Of a DNA stretch of 34,203 nt, positions 10,720-17,528 are shown one piece after another; position 1 is the first letter of the stretch; each line of letters starts with the position of its first letter. Source of the DNA: Actinomycetota bacterium (GTDB lineage: Bacteria; Actinomycetota; Acidimicrobiia; Acidimicrobiales; RAAP-2); the NCBI GenBank assembly GCA_029850535.1, contig JARCRU010000132.1, forward strand, positions 1-34,203, given 5' to 3'. The position numbers were made by a program, and so were the translations under genes. Below the pieces are notes generated by a model that saw only the letters and a program-made list of their open reading frames with translations, had not been told where the DNA came from and searched no databases.

Positions 10720-11612
10720 TGGAGGGCCTCGCGAAAGACCTCGGAGAGTCGACGTCGGCGCATGACGAACTCACTCACGCGGCCCGCGCGCCGCGCCGCC
10801 TCGAGCACCGTGTCGGTGTCGACGTGTTGCTCGAGGATGAGCCGCACTTCTCCACCGGCCACCTCCGATACGCTCACGCCCTCGAGGTCGCTGGCCCACG
10901 CGCCGGTGCGGTCGCCCTCGACGCGCACCACGAGGCGCCGAGAGCCACTGGTGGTGAGATCATCGACCCGACCAGCCACGACGAGACGGCCGTGGTCGAT
11001 GATGATGACTGACTCGCACAGGTCTTCGACCTGGTCGAGTTGGTGACTCGAGAAGAGGACGCAGCAACCCGCTCGGGCCTGTTCGACGAGGATGGCCCCA
11101 ATCTCGTCGATGCCCGTGGGGTCCAGTCCCGCGAGGGGTTCGTCGAGAACAATCAGATCGGGTCCGTGCAGGAGGGCGGCGGTGAGTTGGACGCGCTGCT
11201 GATTCCCGTGGGACAAGGATTCAACTTTGTCGTGCGCGCGATCAGCGAGCCCGAGACGCTCGAGCCACGACTCGGTGGCCCGGTGGGCCGCCGTCGCGCT
11301 CATACCGTGGAGTCGTCCGATATAGACGAGCTGATCACCGATCCGCATTCCCGGATAGAGACCCCGCTCCTCGGGCATGTAGCCGAAACGGCGACGCAAG
11401 GTCGCGTCCACGTCGGAGGTGTTCCAGAGCACTCGACCCTGGTCGAGGTCCGTGAGACCGAAAATCGCCCGCATCGTCGTCGTCTTGCCGGCTCCATTGG
11501 GTCCGAGGAAACCGACCACTTGGCCCGCAGACACGTCGAAGGAGAGTTGATCGAGCGCGACGAGGTTCCCGAAGCGGCGCGAGAGTCCCTTCACTTCGAG
11601 CAGCGCGGCCAC
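10716..11612 (-). CDS. ABC transporter ATP-binding protein (NatA-like)
   Basis: A 298-residue ABC ATPase that powers the permease encoded directly downstream. Walker A is GPNGAGKT (37-44), the signature is LSHGNQQ (133-139), Walker B is LIVLDEP (153-159) and the switch His is His190 (LFSSH). The signature carries HGNQQ rather than SGGQ, a variant common in ABC-2 exporter ATPases. The C-terminal 80 residues form the extra domain seen in NatA/CcmA-like proteins. The start is GTG at 11612, with the -10-like TAGCCT exactly six bases upstream and no Shine-Dalgarno, so a leaderless message is likely. Downstream overlap with the permease is ATGA. Confidence 0.93.
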   Translation of the reverse strand: MAALLEVKGLSRRFGNLVALDQLSFDVSAGQVVGFLGPNGAGKTTTMRAIFGLTDLDQGRVLWNTSDVDATLRRRFGYMPEERGLYPGMRIGDQLVYIGRLHGMSATAAHRATESWLERLGLADRAHDKVESLSHGNQQRVQLTAALLHGPDLIVLDEPLAGLDPTGIDEIGAILVEQARAGCCVLFSSHQLDQVEDLCESVIIIDHGRLVVAGRVDDLTTSGSRRLVVRVEGDRTGAWASDLEGVSVSEVAGGEVRLILEQHVDTDTVLEAARRAGRVSEFVMRRRRLSEVFREALQ

Positions 11613-11618
11613 TCGCTC

Positions 11619-11624
11619 AGGCTA
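11619..11624 (-). promoter_or_regulatory. -10 element for the ABC exporter operon (leaderless)
   Basis: On the minus strand this reads TAGCCT. Six bases separate it from the GTG start of the ATPase, so transcription should begin at or next to the start codon. No -35 was recognised. Confidence 0.5.
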
Positions 11625-11856
11625 GTTCCACGAACGAGAGGGGGTCAGAGTGAGCCAGAGTTGGCCCGATGCCGAGAGACGACCTCTGGACGCGACGCGT
11701 CCGATGCCGCCGTCGAGATTCCCTGGGTGTGACCAATCGTGGCGCGCGACGCCGATGCACCTCGTGCTGGTCCGAGGGTCTCTCGGGCGAGAGTCGGGGT
11801 GAGCACTCACTCACAGGAATTCGAGGAGGGCCCGCTGGCCGTCTCGAGAATTCGCG

Positions 11857-11884
11857 TTGGCTCGTTTCTCGCGCGTGCTACATT
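11857..11884 (+). promoter_or_regulatory. Promoter upstream of the TPP riboswitch
   Basis: A -35-like TTGGCT (11857-11862) and a -10 TACATT (11879-11884) are separated by 16 bases. The predicted start near 11890 would place the whole riboswitch in the leader. Confidence 0.5.
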
Positions 11885-11900
11885 TCGGTTTGCATCAAGC

Positions 11901-11997
11901 GGGAGCTCGGACGTACCGGGCTGAGAGGGTGGCTGGCCATTGGGCCGTAGCGCCACCGACCGTAGGAACTTGTCCGGGTAATGCCGGCGTAAGGAGG
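11901..11997 (+). promoter_or_regulatory. TPP (thiamine pyrophosphate) riboswitch, THI element
   Basis: The two conserved TPP-sensing blocks are present in order: CTGAGA at 11921-11926, and GGGTAATGCCGGCG at 11976-11989 after GGAACTTGTCC. Between them is a hairpin with stem GGTGGC (11928-11933) and GCCACC (11952-11957). The aptamer's 3' end runs into the Shine-Dalgarno AAGGAGG (11991-11997) of the downstream gene, whose ATG is at 12003. This arrangement fits repression of translation when TPP is bound. No terminator stem with a T-run is seen. The exact ends of the outer helix (P1) are uncertain. It marks the downstream transporter and kinase as thiamine-regulated. Confidence 0.9.
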
Positions 11998-12002
11998 CAG
12001 TA

Positions 12003-13403
12003 ATGGCTACCACGCCCACGTCAGAGTCGTTCGTCATCGTGACGGGGGACAAGCGATCGGAAGTTGCGCGCACGCTCGTCGAACCGGTACCCCAGGTGCT
12101 CGGGCTCCTCGACCAGTTCGGCCTCTGGGGTAATTTGGGGGTGAGCCTGCTCGGCTTCACCGGAGCAATCTTCGTCCTGCAGCCCAACGGCGCCGGAACG
12201 CCTGAACTCTCACTGGCCGCCGCACTGACCGCCATCGTGCTGGGCACCGTACTGGGCACCCTCGTGGTGGCCGTCACGGGGGCCGCGGGCACGCGTACCG
12301 GTGCGCCGGCCATGGTCTTGCTGCGCAGCCTCTTCGGTACGAAGCTCTCGTACTTGCCGACTGTTCTCAACGTCCTGCAGTGCCTCGGTTGGGGGGTCTT
12401 CGAGCTCGTCACGATCGCCACGGCGGCGCGCACGGTGGCCCCCCAGGGTGCGCGCTGGATCTACATCCTCGCGGCGGGCGTGATCACCGGTCTGCTCACG
12501 CTGCGGCCGCTCGGAGCGATTCGAACCTTGCGGCGCTATGCGACTCCGGCGGTGATCGTCATCCTCGGCTACTTGTTCGTCGAACTCCTCGCCCACCCTC
12601 GTCCCGCCCTGAGCCACGGCACCTGGACGGGGTACTGGGCCGCCATGGACACGGTGGTGGCCGCCGCCATCTCCTTCGCCCCTCTGGCCGCGGACTACAC
12701 CCGACACGCGCGTTCGGCCCGCACCGCATTCTGGGGCGCCTTCGTGGGCTACAGCACGACGCAGATCCTGTGCTACGTGATTGGTCTGATCTCATTGGTG
12801 ACGGTCGCGCGCAACCCCTCCGACATCTACGGCGCGTTCATCGCAGTTCCTCTTGGATCCCTCTGTTTCGCGGTGCTGGTGGCGCGTGAACTCGACCAGT
12901 CCTTCGCCAATGTCTACTCGACGGCGGTGTCGGTGCAGAACGTTCGCCCCATGTGGGATCGCCGCGTTCTGGCGCTGGGCGTTGCGTCAGTGGCGACCGT
13001 GCTCGCACTCTGGATCAACATCTCGGACTACGAGAATTTCCTGGTCCTTCTCGGATCCGTCTTCATACCGATGTCGGCCGTCTTCATAGTGGATTACTAC
13101 GTGTTCGCCCGCGGTCGTTGGGATCCGTCGGCGCACGGGCGCCGACGGTTCGCCTCATTCGTCCCGTGGGTGCTGGGTTTCGTGGCTTATCAGCTCATCA
13201 ATCCGGGCTACATCTCGTGGTGGGTGACTCTCTGGAGTGACGCGTCCACGCTGATCGGTTTTCGGGCGCCGAATTGGATGTCGGCGTCGGTCACCTCATT
13301 CCTCGTGGCCGCGCTGGCCACGTTGGCCAGCGGAGGTATCGCCGCGCTGCGTCAACGTCGACACGCGAGCGGGCCCGCGCCGGTGCAACGCCTCGACCAA
13401 TGA
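12003..13403 (+). CDS. cytX: NCS1-family transporter, CytX-like (thiamine precursor uptake)
   Basis: A 466-residue nucleobase:cation symporter-1 protein with about 12 hydrophobic segments. NCS1 features include WGNLGVSLLGFTG (42-54), TGAPAMVLLRSLFG (99-112) and NVLQCLGWGVFEL (123-135). The family carries purines, cytosine, allantoin, hydantoins or hydroxymethylpyrimidine. The TPP riboswitch immediately upstream points to a thiamine-pathway substrate; CytX proteins are the NCS1 members predicted to take up hydroxymethylpyrimidine. AAGGAGG (11991-11997) five bases before ATG is the strongest ribosome-binding site in the window and overlaps the aptamer. The stop overlaps the start of the kinase gene (ATGA at 13400), so the two are one operon. 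The specific substrate is inferred from regulation. Confidence 0.88.
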   Translation: MATTPTSESFVIVTGDKRSEVARTLVEPVPQVLGLLDQFGLWGNLGVSLLGFTGAIFVLQPNGAGTPELSLAAALTAIVLGTVLGTLVVAVTGAAGTRTGAPAMVLLRSLFGTKLSYLPTVLNVLQCLGWGVFELVTIATAARTVAPQGARWIYILAAGVITGLLTLRPLGAIRTLRRYATPAVIVILGYLFVELLAHPRPALSHGTWTGYWAAMDTVVAAAISFAPLAADYTRHARSARTAFWGAFVGYSTTQILCYVIGLISLVTVARNPSDIYGAFIAVPLGSLCFAVLVARELDQSFANVYSTAVSVQNVRPMWDRRVLALGVASVATVLALWINISDYENFLVLLGSVFIPMSAVFIVDYYVFARGRWDPSAHGRRRFASFVPWVLGFVAYQLINPGYISWWVTLWSDASTLIGFRAPNWMSASVTSFLVAALATLASGGIAALRQRRHASGPAPVQRLDQ

Positions 13404-14578
13404 GCGTGAGTCGCGGGCGCGTGGCGGGAGTCGCGCCGCTGGTGCACGGCATGGAGCGCGATCTCGTTGAGGCGGATTGGCCCGTCCTCACCGAGGACGA
13501 GGTGCGGTCGGTGCTCTCGCGCTCAGAGGGTAGTCGACGACGTGACGGCGACGAGGTCCGGATCACGTGGTCGAGCCCTCGTCCGATGTCGGCGGCGGCG
13601 CTGGTGAGTTGTTCGCGCGGAGAACTCTTCGTGAAGCGTCATCACCGGAAAGTGCGTGAGCCCGCGCGCCTCCGTCTCGAGCACGCTTTCGCACAGCACC
13701 TGCGCGACCAGGGTGAGCCCGTGGCGCGGGTACTCGTCGGTGCCGGTGGCGAGACGGTGTGGCAAGAAGGCGACTTCGTCTACGAGATTCACGAGAAGGC
13801 GCACGGCGTGGACCTCTACCGTGACACACCGTCGTGGCATCCCTTCGTGAGTCGTGACCACGCCCGCGCGGCCGGGCGTGCCCTGGCTCATTTTCACCAG
13901 GCGGCCCGCGGATTCACCGCCTCGGCGACGGCACCGGGCGTGCTCACGAATTCGATGGTCGTGCTCGGCGCGGACGATCCGCCCCGTGCGCTGAGGCACC
14001 TCATCGATTCGCGACCTGCTCTCGCGCGCGCGCTCACGTCGCGCGACCTCGGATCGGATTTCGCGCGCGACTTCGAGTCGGGCGTTGGGTCGGTGGCCCC
14101 ACTGCTGGGGCGACTGGAGTCGCAGTGGGGACACGGTGATTGGCATCCATCGAATCTGACCTGGACGAGCGAGGCTGCGTCGGCCGACGTGGCCAGCGTC
14201 CTCGACCTCGGCCTAGCGAATCGGACCACGACAGTGCACGACCTCGCCATTGCCCTCGAACGCAGTGTGGTCGACTGGCTGGATCTGGCCCTCACCGGGG
14301 AGATCCGTGCGGACCTCCCCGCGGTGGACTCGCTGCTGGACGGTTACGAGTCGGTGCGTGAACTGACGGTGACGGAGCGAGTTGCGTTCCTCGCCGTCTT
14401 ACCGGTGGTCCACCTGGAGTTCGCACTCTCGGAGGTTGAGTACTTCGCCGACGTGGTGCATTCCGAGGCGAACCTTCATCTCGCCTATGACGGTTACCTC
14501 CTGGGCCACGCACGGTGGTTCCACTCGATCAGGGGAGTCGAGCTGATGAGACACCTGCAACGTCGCTGGTCGTTGTGA
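13400..14578 (+). CDS. APH/choline-kinase-fold phosphotransferase, candidate thiamine-salvage kinase
   Basis: A 392-residue small-molecule kinase of the aminoglycoside phosphotransferase/choline kinase fold. The catalytic loop is HGDWHPSN (245-252), giving the catalytic Asp247 and metal-binding Asn252. The DFG-equivalent is LDLGLA with Asp269, and a probable ATP-binding Lys79 lies in LFVKRH. ATG at 13400 is chosen because it overlaps the cytX stop (ATGA); the frame is open back to 13274, but that part lies inside cytX. Being second in a TPP-riboswitch operon, it most likely phosphorylates thiamine or a precursor. E. coli ThiK shares this fold and supplies a precedent. Sequence alone does not exclude other substrates, and similarity to known thiamine kinases is only at the motif level. 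Confidence 0.8.
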   Translation: MSVSRGRVAGVAPLVHGMERDLVEADWPVLTEDEVRSVLSRSEGSRRRDGDEVRITWSSPRPMSAAALVSCSRGELFVKRHHRKVREPARLRLEHAFAQHLRDQGEPVARVLVGAGGETVWQEGDFVYEIHEKAHGVDLYRDTPSWHPFVSRDHARAAGRALAHFHQAARGFTASATAPGVLTNSMVVLGADDPPRALRHLIDSRPALARALTSRDLGSDFARDFESGVGSVAPLLGRLESQWGHGDWHPSNLTWTSEAASADVASVLDLGLANRTTTVHDLAIALERSVVDWLDLALTGEIRADLPAVDSLLDGYESVRELTVTERVAFLAVLPVVHLEFALSEVEYFADVVHSEANLHLAYDGYLLGHARWFHSIRGVELMRHLQRRWSL

Positions 14579-14946
14579 CCCATGCGAGGCGGGAGGGTCG
14601 AGCCACTCGGCGAGGTGAGGTCGCACCGTGGCGCATCCTTGAGAACGGATCGGTCGTCATCGCGCGAGAATCGATGTCGGAGCGTGGACTCGCGTCGTGT
14701 TGGGGCGGGCTCACCTCAGGCCACGGCGATCCAGTTCGCGCCACCCTCGAAGTAGAGCGACTACACCCTCATCGACCGCGCAGCTCAGGCCGAGTTCACG
14801 TTCGATCAACAGGGGGCTTCGCCCCCGTGGCGCGGCCGACGTTGTCGCCAGCTCGCACTGCGACCCTCGGGTGGGGTGAACTTCGTCGGCTGCGTGGTTC
14901 GCGTCTCGCCTAAATACGTTGCGGGGCTGGACCGCAGATCATCTCG
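14579..14946. other. Intergenic region with no gene recognised
   Basis: These 368 bases follow the kinase gene. Open frames exist on both strands but resemble nothing and lack start signals. A short minus-strand frame ending at 14711 has a protein-like tail (ELGLSCAVDEGVVALLRGW), which may be residue of an old gene; I cannot name it. The one clear structure is the GC hairpin at 14812-14826. Confidence 0.5.
14812..14826. terminator. GC-rich hairpin, possible terminator after the thiamine operon
   Basis: GGGGGC and GCCCCC form a perfect six-base-pair stem around a TTC loop. No T-run follows on either strand, so termination is possible but not shown. It sits about 230 bases after the kinase stop and upstream, on the plus strand, of the peroxiredoxin remnant. 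Confidence 0.4.
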
Positions 14947-15331
14947 CTACCGTAGCGAATGCAGTATTGCGATGACGTCGTCCGGCTCAGCGCGCGTGGT
15001 GCGGTCGGCCCTGACGTAACGCCACGCGATATCGCCGTGGGAGCCGACGACGAAGGTTACGGGGAGAGGCGGTCGAAAAGAAGTTGTCGCCACCAGCGCC
15101 CGCCGCAGTGATCTCGAGCAGCGCCTTCGGCAGCGCAGGAAGTTCGAATGAGCAGTAGGGACGCCAGCCGCCACGGTAGAACGCGAGATCGAGGGGTCCC
15201 TCATGTGGGAGTGAGGAGCGCGAGACGCTGATCCCCTTCGCCCGTCGTCGGACCGCCAATTCGACAAGTGGCGTCAATCGTCGACGTGGTGTTCTCTCTT
15301 CGAGGGACACTGCCCCTCGAAGGTGATTCAA
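14947..15331 (-). pseudogene. Decayed peroxiredoxin (AhpC/TSA family)
   Basis: Two minus-strand frames together make a broken peroxiredoxin. The upstream frame gives GPLDLAFYRGGWRPYCSFEL (about 15130-15200) followed by ALLEITAAGAGG. Intact relatives read FYRGGWCPYCNLELRAL here, so the peroxidatic Cys is replaced by Arg. The reading then moves to another frame near 15060-15090, which encodes LPVTFVVGSHGDIAWRY, VRADRTTRAEPDDVIAIL and the stop at 14947; this matches the family C-terminus. About 75 residues between the two parts are missing. A key residue lost, an internal deletion and a frame change argue strongly for a dead gene. The 5' end is uncertain because the N-terminal part is also poorly conserved. 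Confidence 0.75.
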
Positions 15332-15347
15332 CAGGAATTAGCGCAAC

Positions 15348-15353
15348 TAAAAT
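15348..15353 (+). promoter_or_regulatory. -10 element for the Ser/Thr kinase gene (leaderless)
   Basis: TAAAAT ends five bases before the ATG at 15359. No Shine-Dalgarno precedes that ATG, so a leaderless message starting at or near the A of ATG is likely. Confidence 0.5.
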
Positions 15354-15358
15354 TGTAT

Positions 15359-16906
15359 ATGACCGATTCGCCCACCACCCCCGCGGCGAAGCAATTCAGC
15401 GCCGATGACTCGCTCTTCGTGGCCCCACTCGAGGGTCGCTACCACTTGGAGGCGGTGATCGGCCGCGGCGGAATGGGCATCGTGTATCGTGCACGCGATT
15501 TGCGATTGGACCGGCGTGTCGCGATCAAGATTCTGCGTGGCAATGACGTCACCGACGCGAAGCGGTTCAGCGCTGAGATTCACATTCTGGCGCGCCTCGT
15601 GCACCCCAGCCTCGTGCGCATCCTCGACGCGGGCGATCTCGACGGGCGCGCCTACCTCGTGATGGATCTGATCGAAGGACCAAATCTGGCGCAACGTCTC
15701 GCGGCGGGACCACTGTCCGGTCGAGAGTCCGCCCAGTTGGGCGCCAGCATCGCGTCAGCTCTCGCTCACGTCCACGACGCCGGCATTATCCATCGCGACG
15801 TGAAGCCGGCGAACGTGCTCATAGATCAAAGCGGCGGCGCGCACTTGGCAGATTTCGGAATCGCGCGCTTGGCTGACACCACGGGTATGACGGTGGTCGG
15901 TCTCACGCTGGGGACCCCCGCGTATCTGGCACCCGAACAGGTCGACGGAACGGCGGTGGGGGCGAGCGCCGACGTCTACACCCTCGGACTCGTGCTGATC
16001 GAGTGCCTGAGTGGACATCGTGCGTTTGAGGGTACCCCCGCGGAGATTGCTGGTGCGCGCCTATATCGCGGCCCCGATCTTCCGAGTTCTCTCAGCGAGG
16101 AATGGCGAACCCTCCTGTTGGCCATGACCGCACGGTCGCCCCTCGATCGCCCGAGCGCGGAGATGGTTGCGACGGGGCTTGGTCGAATTGCCCGAGGCGA
16201 TGGATTCGTCGTCGCGCAAGGATTGGGGTCATCGTTGGGCGTCGACGAGGACATCACGGTACCCCTCGCTTTGGACAACACGCAGATCATCGATCCCGTG
16301 ATGCCGCGGCACCAGTCGTTGCTGGCGGCGGGTGGTCGTGGCGCCCGAAGGAGGCGTGGGGTGCGTCGTCACGCCGGGGCCATCGTCGTGGGACTGGTGA
16401 TGGTGGGATTGGTGACGGGTCTGGCTCTCGCGGGGGTCTTCTCGGGCTCGGCGCTCGCGACGAAGCGCGCAACAAGTTCGGGGACCTCGGTCCCCACCTC
16501 GAGCGTCGGTAGTACTTCGACCACCGCGACGACCTCAATCCCTCAAGCCCACCCAGTGGCGTCGGCCGCGATGGCGCTCGACACCGTCATCACCAGTGGC
16601 GTGGCGAGGGGCACGATTTCACCCTCAGCCGGTTCACTTCTCACGAATCTGGCGCAACCGCTGCTGGTCTCGACCTCGCCGCCGTCCACTGCTCAGCAGA
16701 TCCGACAGTTCGATCAATTCGTCCAACAGTTCGCACAGTCAGTGCAAAATGGCTTGATAATTGGAACAACAACGATTAGTTCGCTTACGTCCTCCATCGA
16801 CACTCTGGCATCCGCACTAGGAACGACCGTGCCGCCGCTGGCGCTGGGTACCTTGCCCGGTGGGTCAATCGGGCCGGGGCACGGTCACGGACACGGCCAC
16901 GGTTGA
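15359..16906 (+). CDS. Transmembrane serine/threonine protein kinase (PknB type) with Gly-His tail
   Basis: A 515-residue Hanks-type kinase. The kinase domain covers about 25-280: glycine loop GRGGMG (35-40), Lys57 (VAIK), HRDVKPAN (145-152, catalytic Asp147), DFG (165-167), GTPAYLAPE (185-193). A basic juxtamembrane stretch (GARRRRGVRRH) leads to one membrane segment at about 340-364. The extracytoplasmic part (about 366-515) starts Thr/Ser-rich and ends in four GH repeats, a possible metal-binding tail. There are no PASTA repeats. ATG at 15359 is chosen over GTG at 15323 because a -10 hexamer lies just before it; the longer form would add 12 residues. Targets are unknown and no phosphatase gene is adjacent. 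Confidence 0.92.
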   Translation: MTDSPTTPAAKQFSADDSLFVAPLEGRYHLEAVIGRGGMGIVYRARDLRLDRRVAIKILRGNDVTDAKRFSAEIHILARLVHPSLVRILDAGDLDGRAYLVMDLIEGPNLAQRLAAGPLSGRESAQLGASIASALAHVHDAGIIHRDVKPANVLIDQSGGAHLADFGIARLADTTGMTVVGLTLGTPAYLAPEQVDGTAVGASADVYTLGLVLIECLSGHRAFEGTPAEIAGARLYRGPDLPSSLSEEWRTLLLAMTARSPLDRPSAEMVATGLGRIARGDGFVVAQGLGSSLGVDEDITVPLALDNTQIIDPVMPRHQSLLAAGGRGARRRRGVRRHAGAIVVGLVMVGLVTGLALAGVFSGSALATKRATSSGTSVPTSSVGSTSTTATTSIPQAHPVASAAMALDTVITSGVARGTISPSAGSLLTNLAQPLLVSTSPPSTAQQIRQFDQFVQQFAQSVQNGLIIGTTTISSLTSSIDTLASALGTTVPPLALGTLPGGSIGPGHGHGHGHG

Positions 16907-17197
16907 GGTGCAGCGGAGTGAACAAACCAGAGTTCAGCCACGGTCCTGGCCGAACTCCTCGTGGCGGGCGCGAGCGTTCTGGATCGTCCGGGTGGACGCC
17001 GTCGCATCTGACACACCCCTCGCCCTCGAGTCGGCGTTGGCCGACATCGGCCCCGTGCGCTAATGGGTCAAGCGCCGTGACCTGATGACCGAATCATTCG
17101 GTGCTCTTCCTTTGGGGGATCACGGTTTCGTGGAAATCGACGAGAACAGTGGGGTCTGCCCCCGGGGGGTCGTCACGGATTGATTATCCGCCCTCGG
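16907..17197. other. Gap between kinase and tRNA-Ser; possible gene remnant
   Basis: No intact gene is visible. One plus-strand frame reads RAFWIVRVDAVASDTPLAL from 16973 to a TAA at 17061. It then continues in the same frame with GALPLGDHGFVEIDENSG to a TGA at 17181. The second part resembles the C-terminal FAD-binding segment of NAD(P)/FAD oxidoreductases (Gly-Phe-x-x-Asp-Glu ... Gly-Val). The resemblance is weak, so this is only a candidate remnant. Confidence 0.3.
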
Positions 17198-17282
17198 CGG
17201 AGGAGGTGGGATTTGAACCCACGGAAGGTTTCCCTTCACACGATTTCCAATCGTGCCGATTCGGCCGCTCTCGCACTCCTCC
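17198..17282 (-). tRNA. tRNA-Ser (anticodon GGA)
   Basis: On the minus strand the acceptor stem GGAGGAG (17282-17276) pairs with CTCCTCC (17205-17199). The anticodon stem CACGA/TCGTG encloses the loop TTGGAAA with anticodon GGA (17248-17246), reading UCC and UCU. A long variable arm (AAGG-GAAA-CCTT) marks a class II tRNA. The T arm GTGGG-TTCAAAT-CCCAC is canonical. The discriminator is G. The following bases are CCG, so CCA is not encoded. The gene is divergent from the SRP RNA. Confidence 0.96.
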
Positions 17283-17356
17283 AAGATTTCGCGCCGGGGC
17301 GCAAATTTGAATACCGGCTTGCAAGGCTACCCGAGACGGACGGGGCGCAGTTCCAG

Positions 17357-17362
17357 TAGCCT
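17357..17362 (+). promoter_or_regulatory. Putative -10 element for SRP RNA
   Basis: TAGCCT lies a few bases before the first base of the SRP RNA terminal helix (17366), which fits a transcription start near 17367-17369. No convincing -35 was seen. Confidence 0.35.
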
Positions 17363-17365
17363 TGA

Positions 17366-17503
17366 ATGGCCGAGGTTCACAGCGGTGGTCGGGTCCCGTG
17401 CGACGGTCGTTCGTGAACCGAGTCAGGGGTGGAAGCCAGCAGCTCTCAGCGGATTGCGCCGGGTGCCACGGTCAGCCTGACCACCGCTTTGAACCTCGGC
17501 CAT
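17366..17503 (+). ncRNA. ffs: Signal recognition particle RNA (4.5S-type)
   Basis: The RNA core of the signal recognition particle, which binds Ffh and targets membrane proteins. The conserved domain IV is clear: GAACCGAGTCAG, then a GGT-GGAA-GCC tetraloop hairpin (GGAA at 17431-17434), then AGCAGC and CAGCGGA. The ends form a long helix. Bases 17366-17379 pair with 17490-17503 over 14 base pairs. A single C/T mismatch follows, then bases 17381-17390 pair with 17479-17488 over 10. Length (about 138) is between the usual short 4.5S RNA and the long Bacillus form; exact ends are unknown. Location just before dnaX is common in bacteria and supports the call. Confidence 0.9.
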
Positions 17504-17516
17504 GACACCTCACCGT

Positions 17517-17522
17517 TAGCAT
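17517..17522 (+). promoter_or_regulatory. -10 element for dnaX (leaderless)
   Basis: TAGCAT ends six bases before the ATG at 17529, and no Shine-Dalgarno lies between. dnaX therefore probably has its own leaderless transcript separate from the SRP RNA. Confidence 0.5.
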
Positions 17523-17528
17523 TGCCCC

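Noticed and set aside
11669..11950. 93-codon plus-strand frame upstream of cytX
   Set aside because: It runs through the riboswitch aptamer and has no start signal or recognisable product.
13274..13399. N-terminal extension of the APH-fold kinase
   Set aside because: The extra 42 codons lie wholly inside cytX in another frame and look like shadow sequence; the ATGA overlap at 13400 is a better start.
14515..14913. 132-codon plus-strand frame after the kinase gene
   Set aside because: It starts inside the kinase gene in another frame and shows no protein-like pattern.
17158..17170. C-run/G-run palindrome (CCCCCGGGGGG) as terminator of tRNA-Ser
   Set aside because: The two halves are adjacent, leaving no loop and no T-run; it is more likely a chance palindrome in GC-rich DNA.
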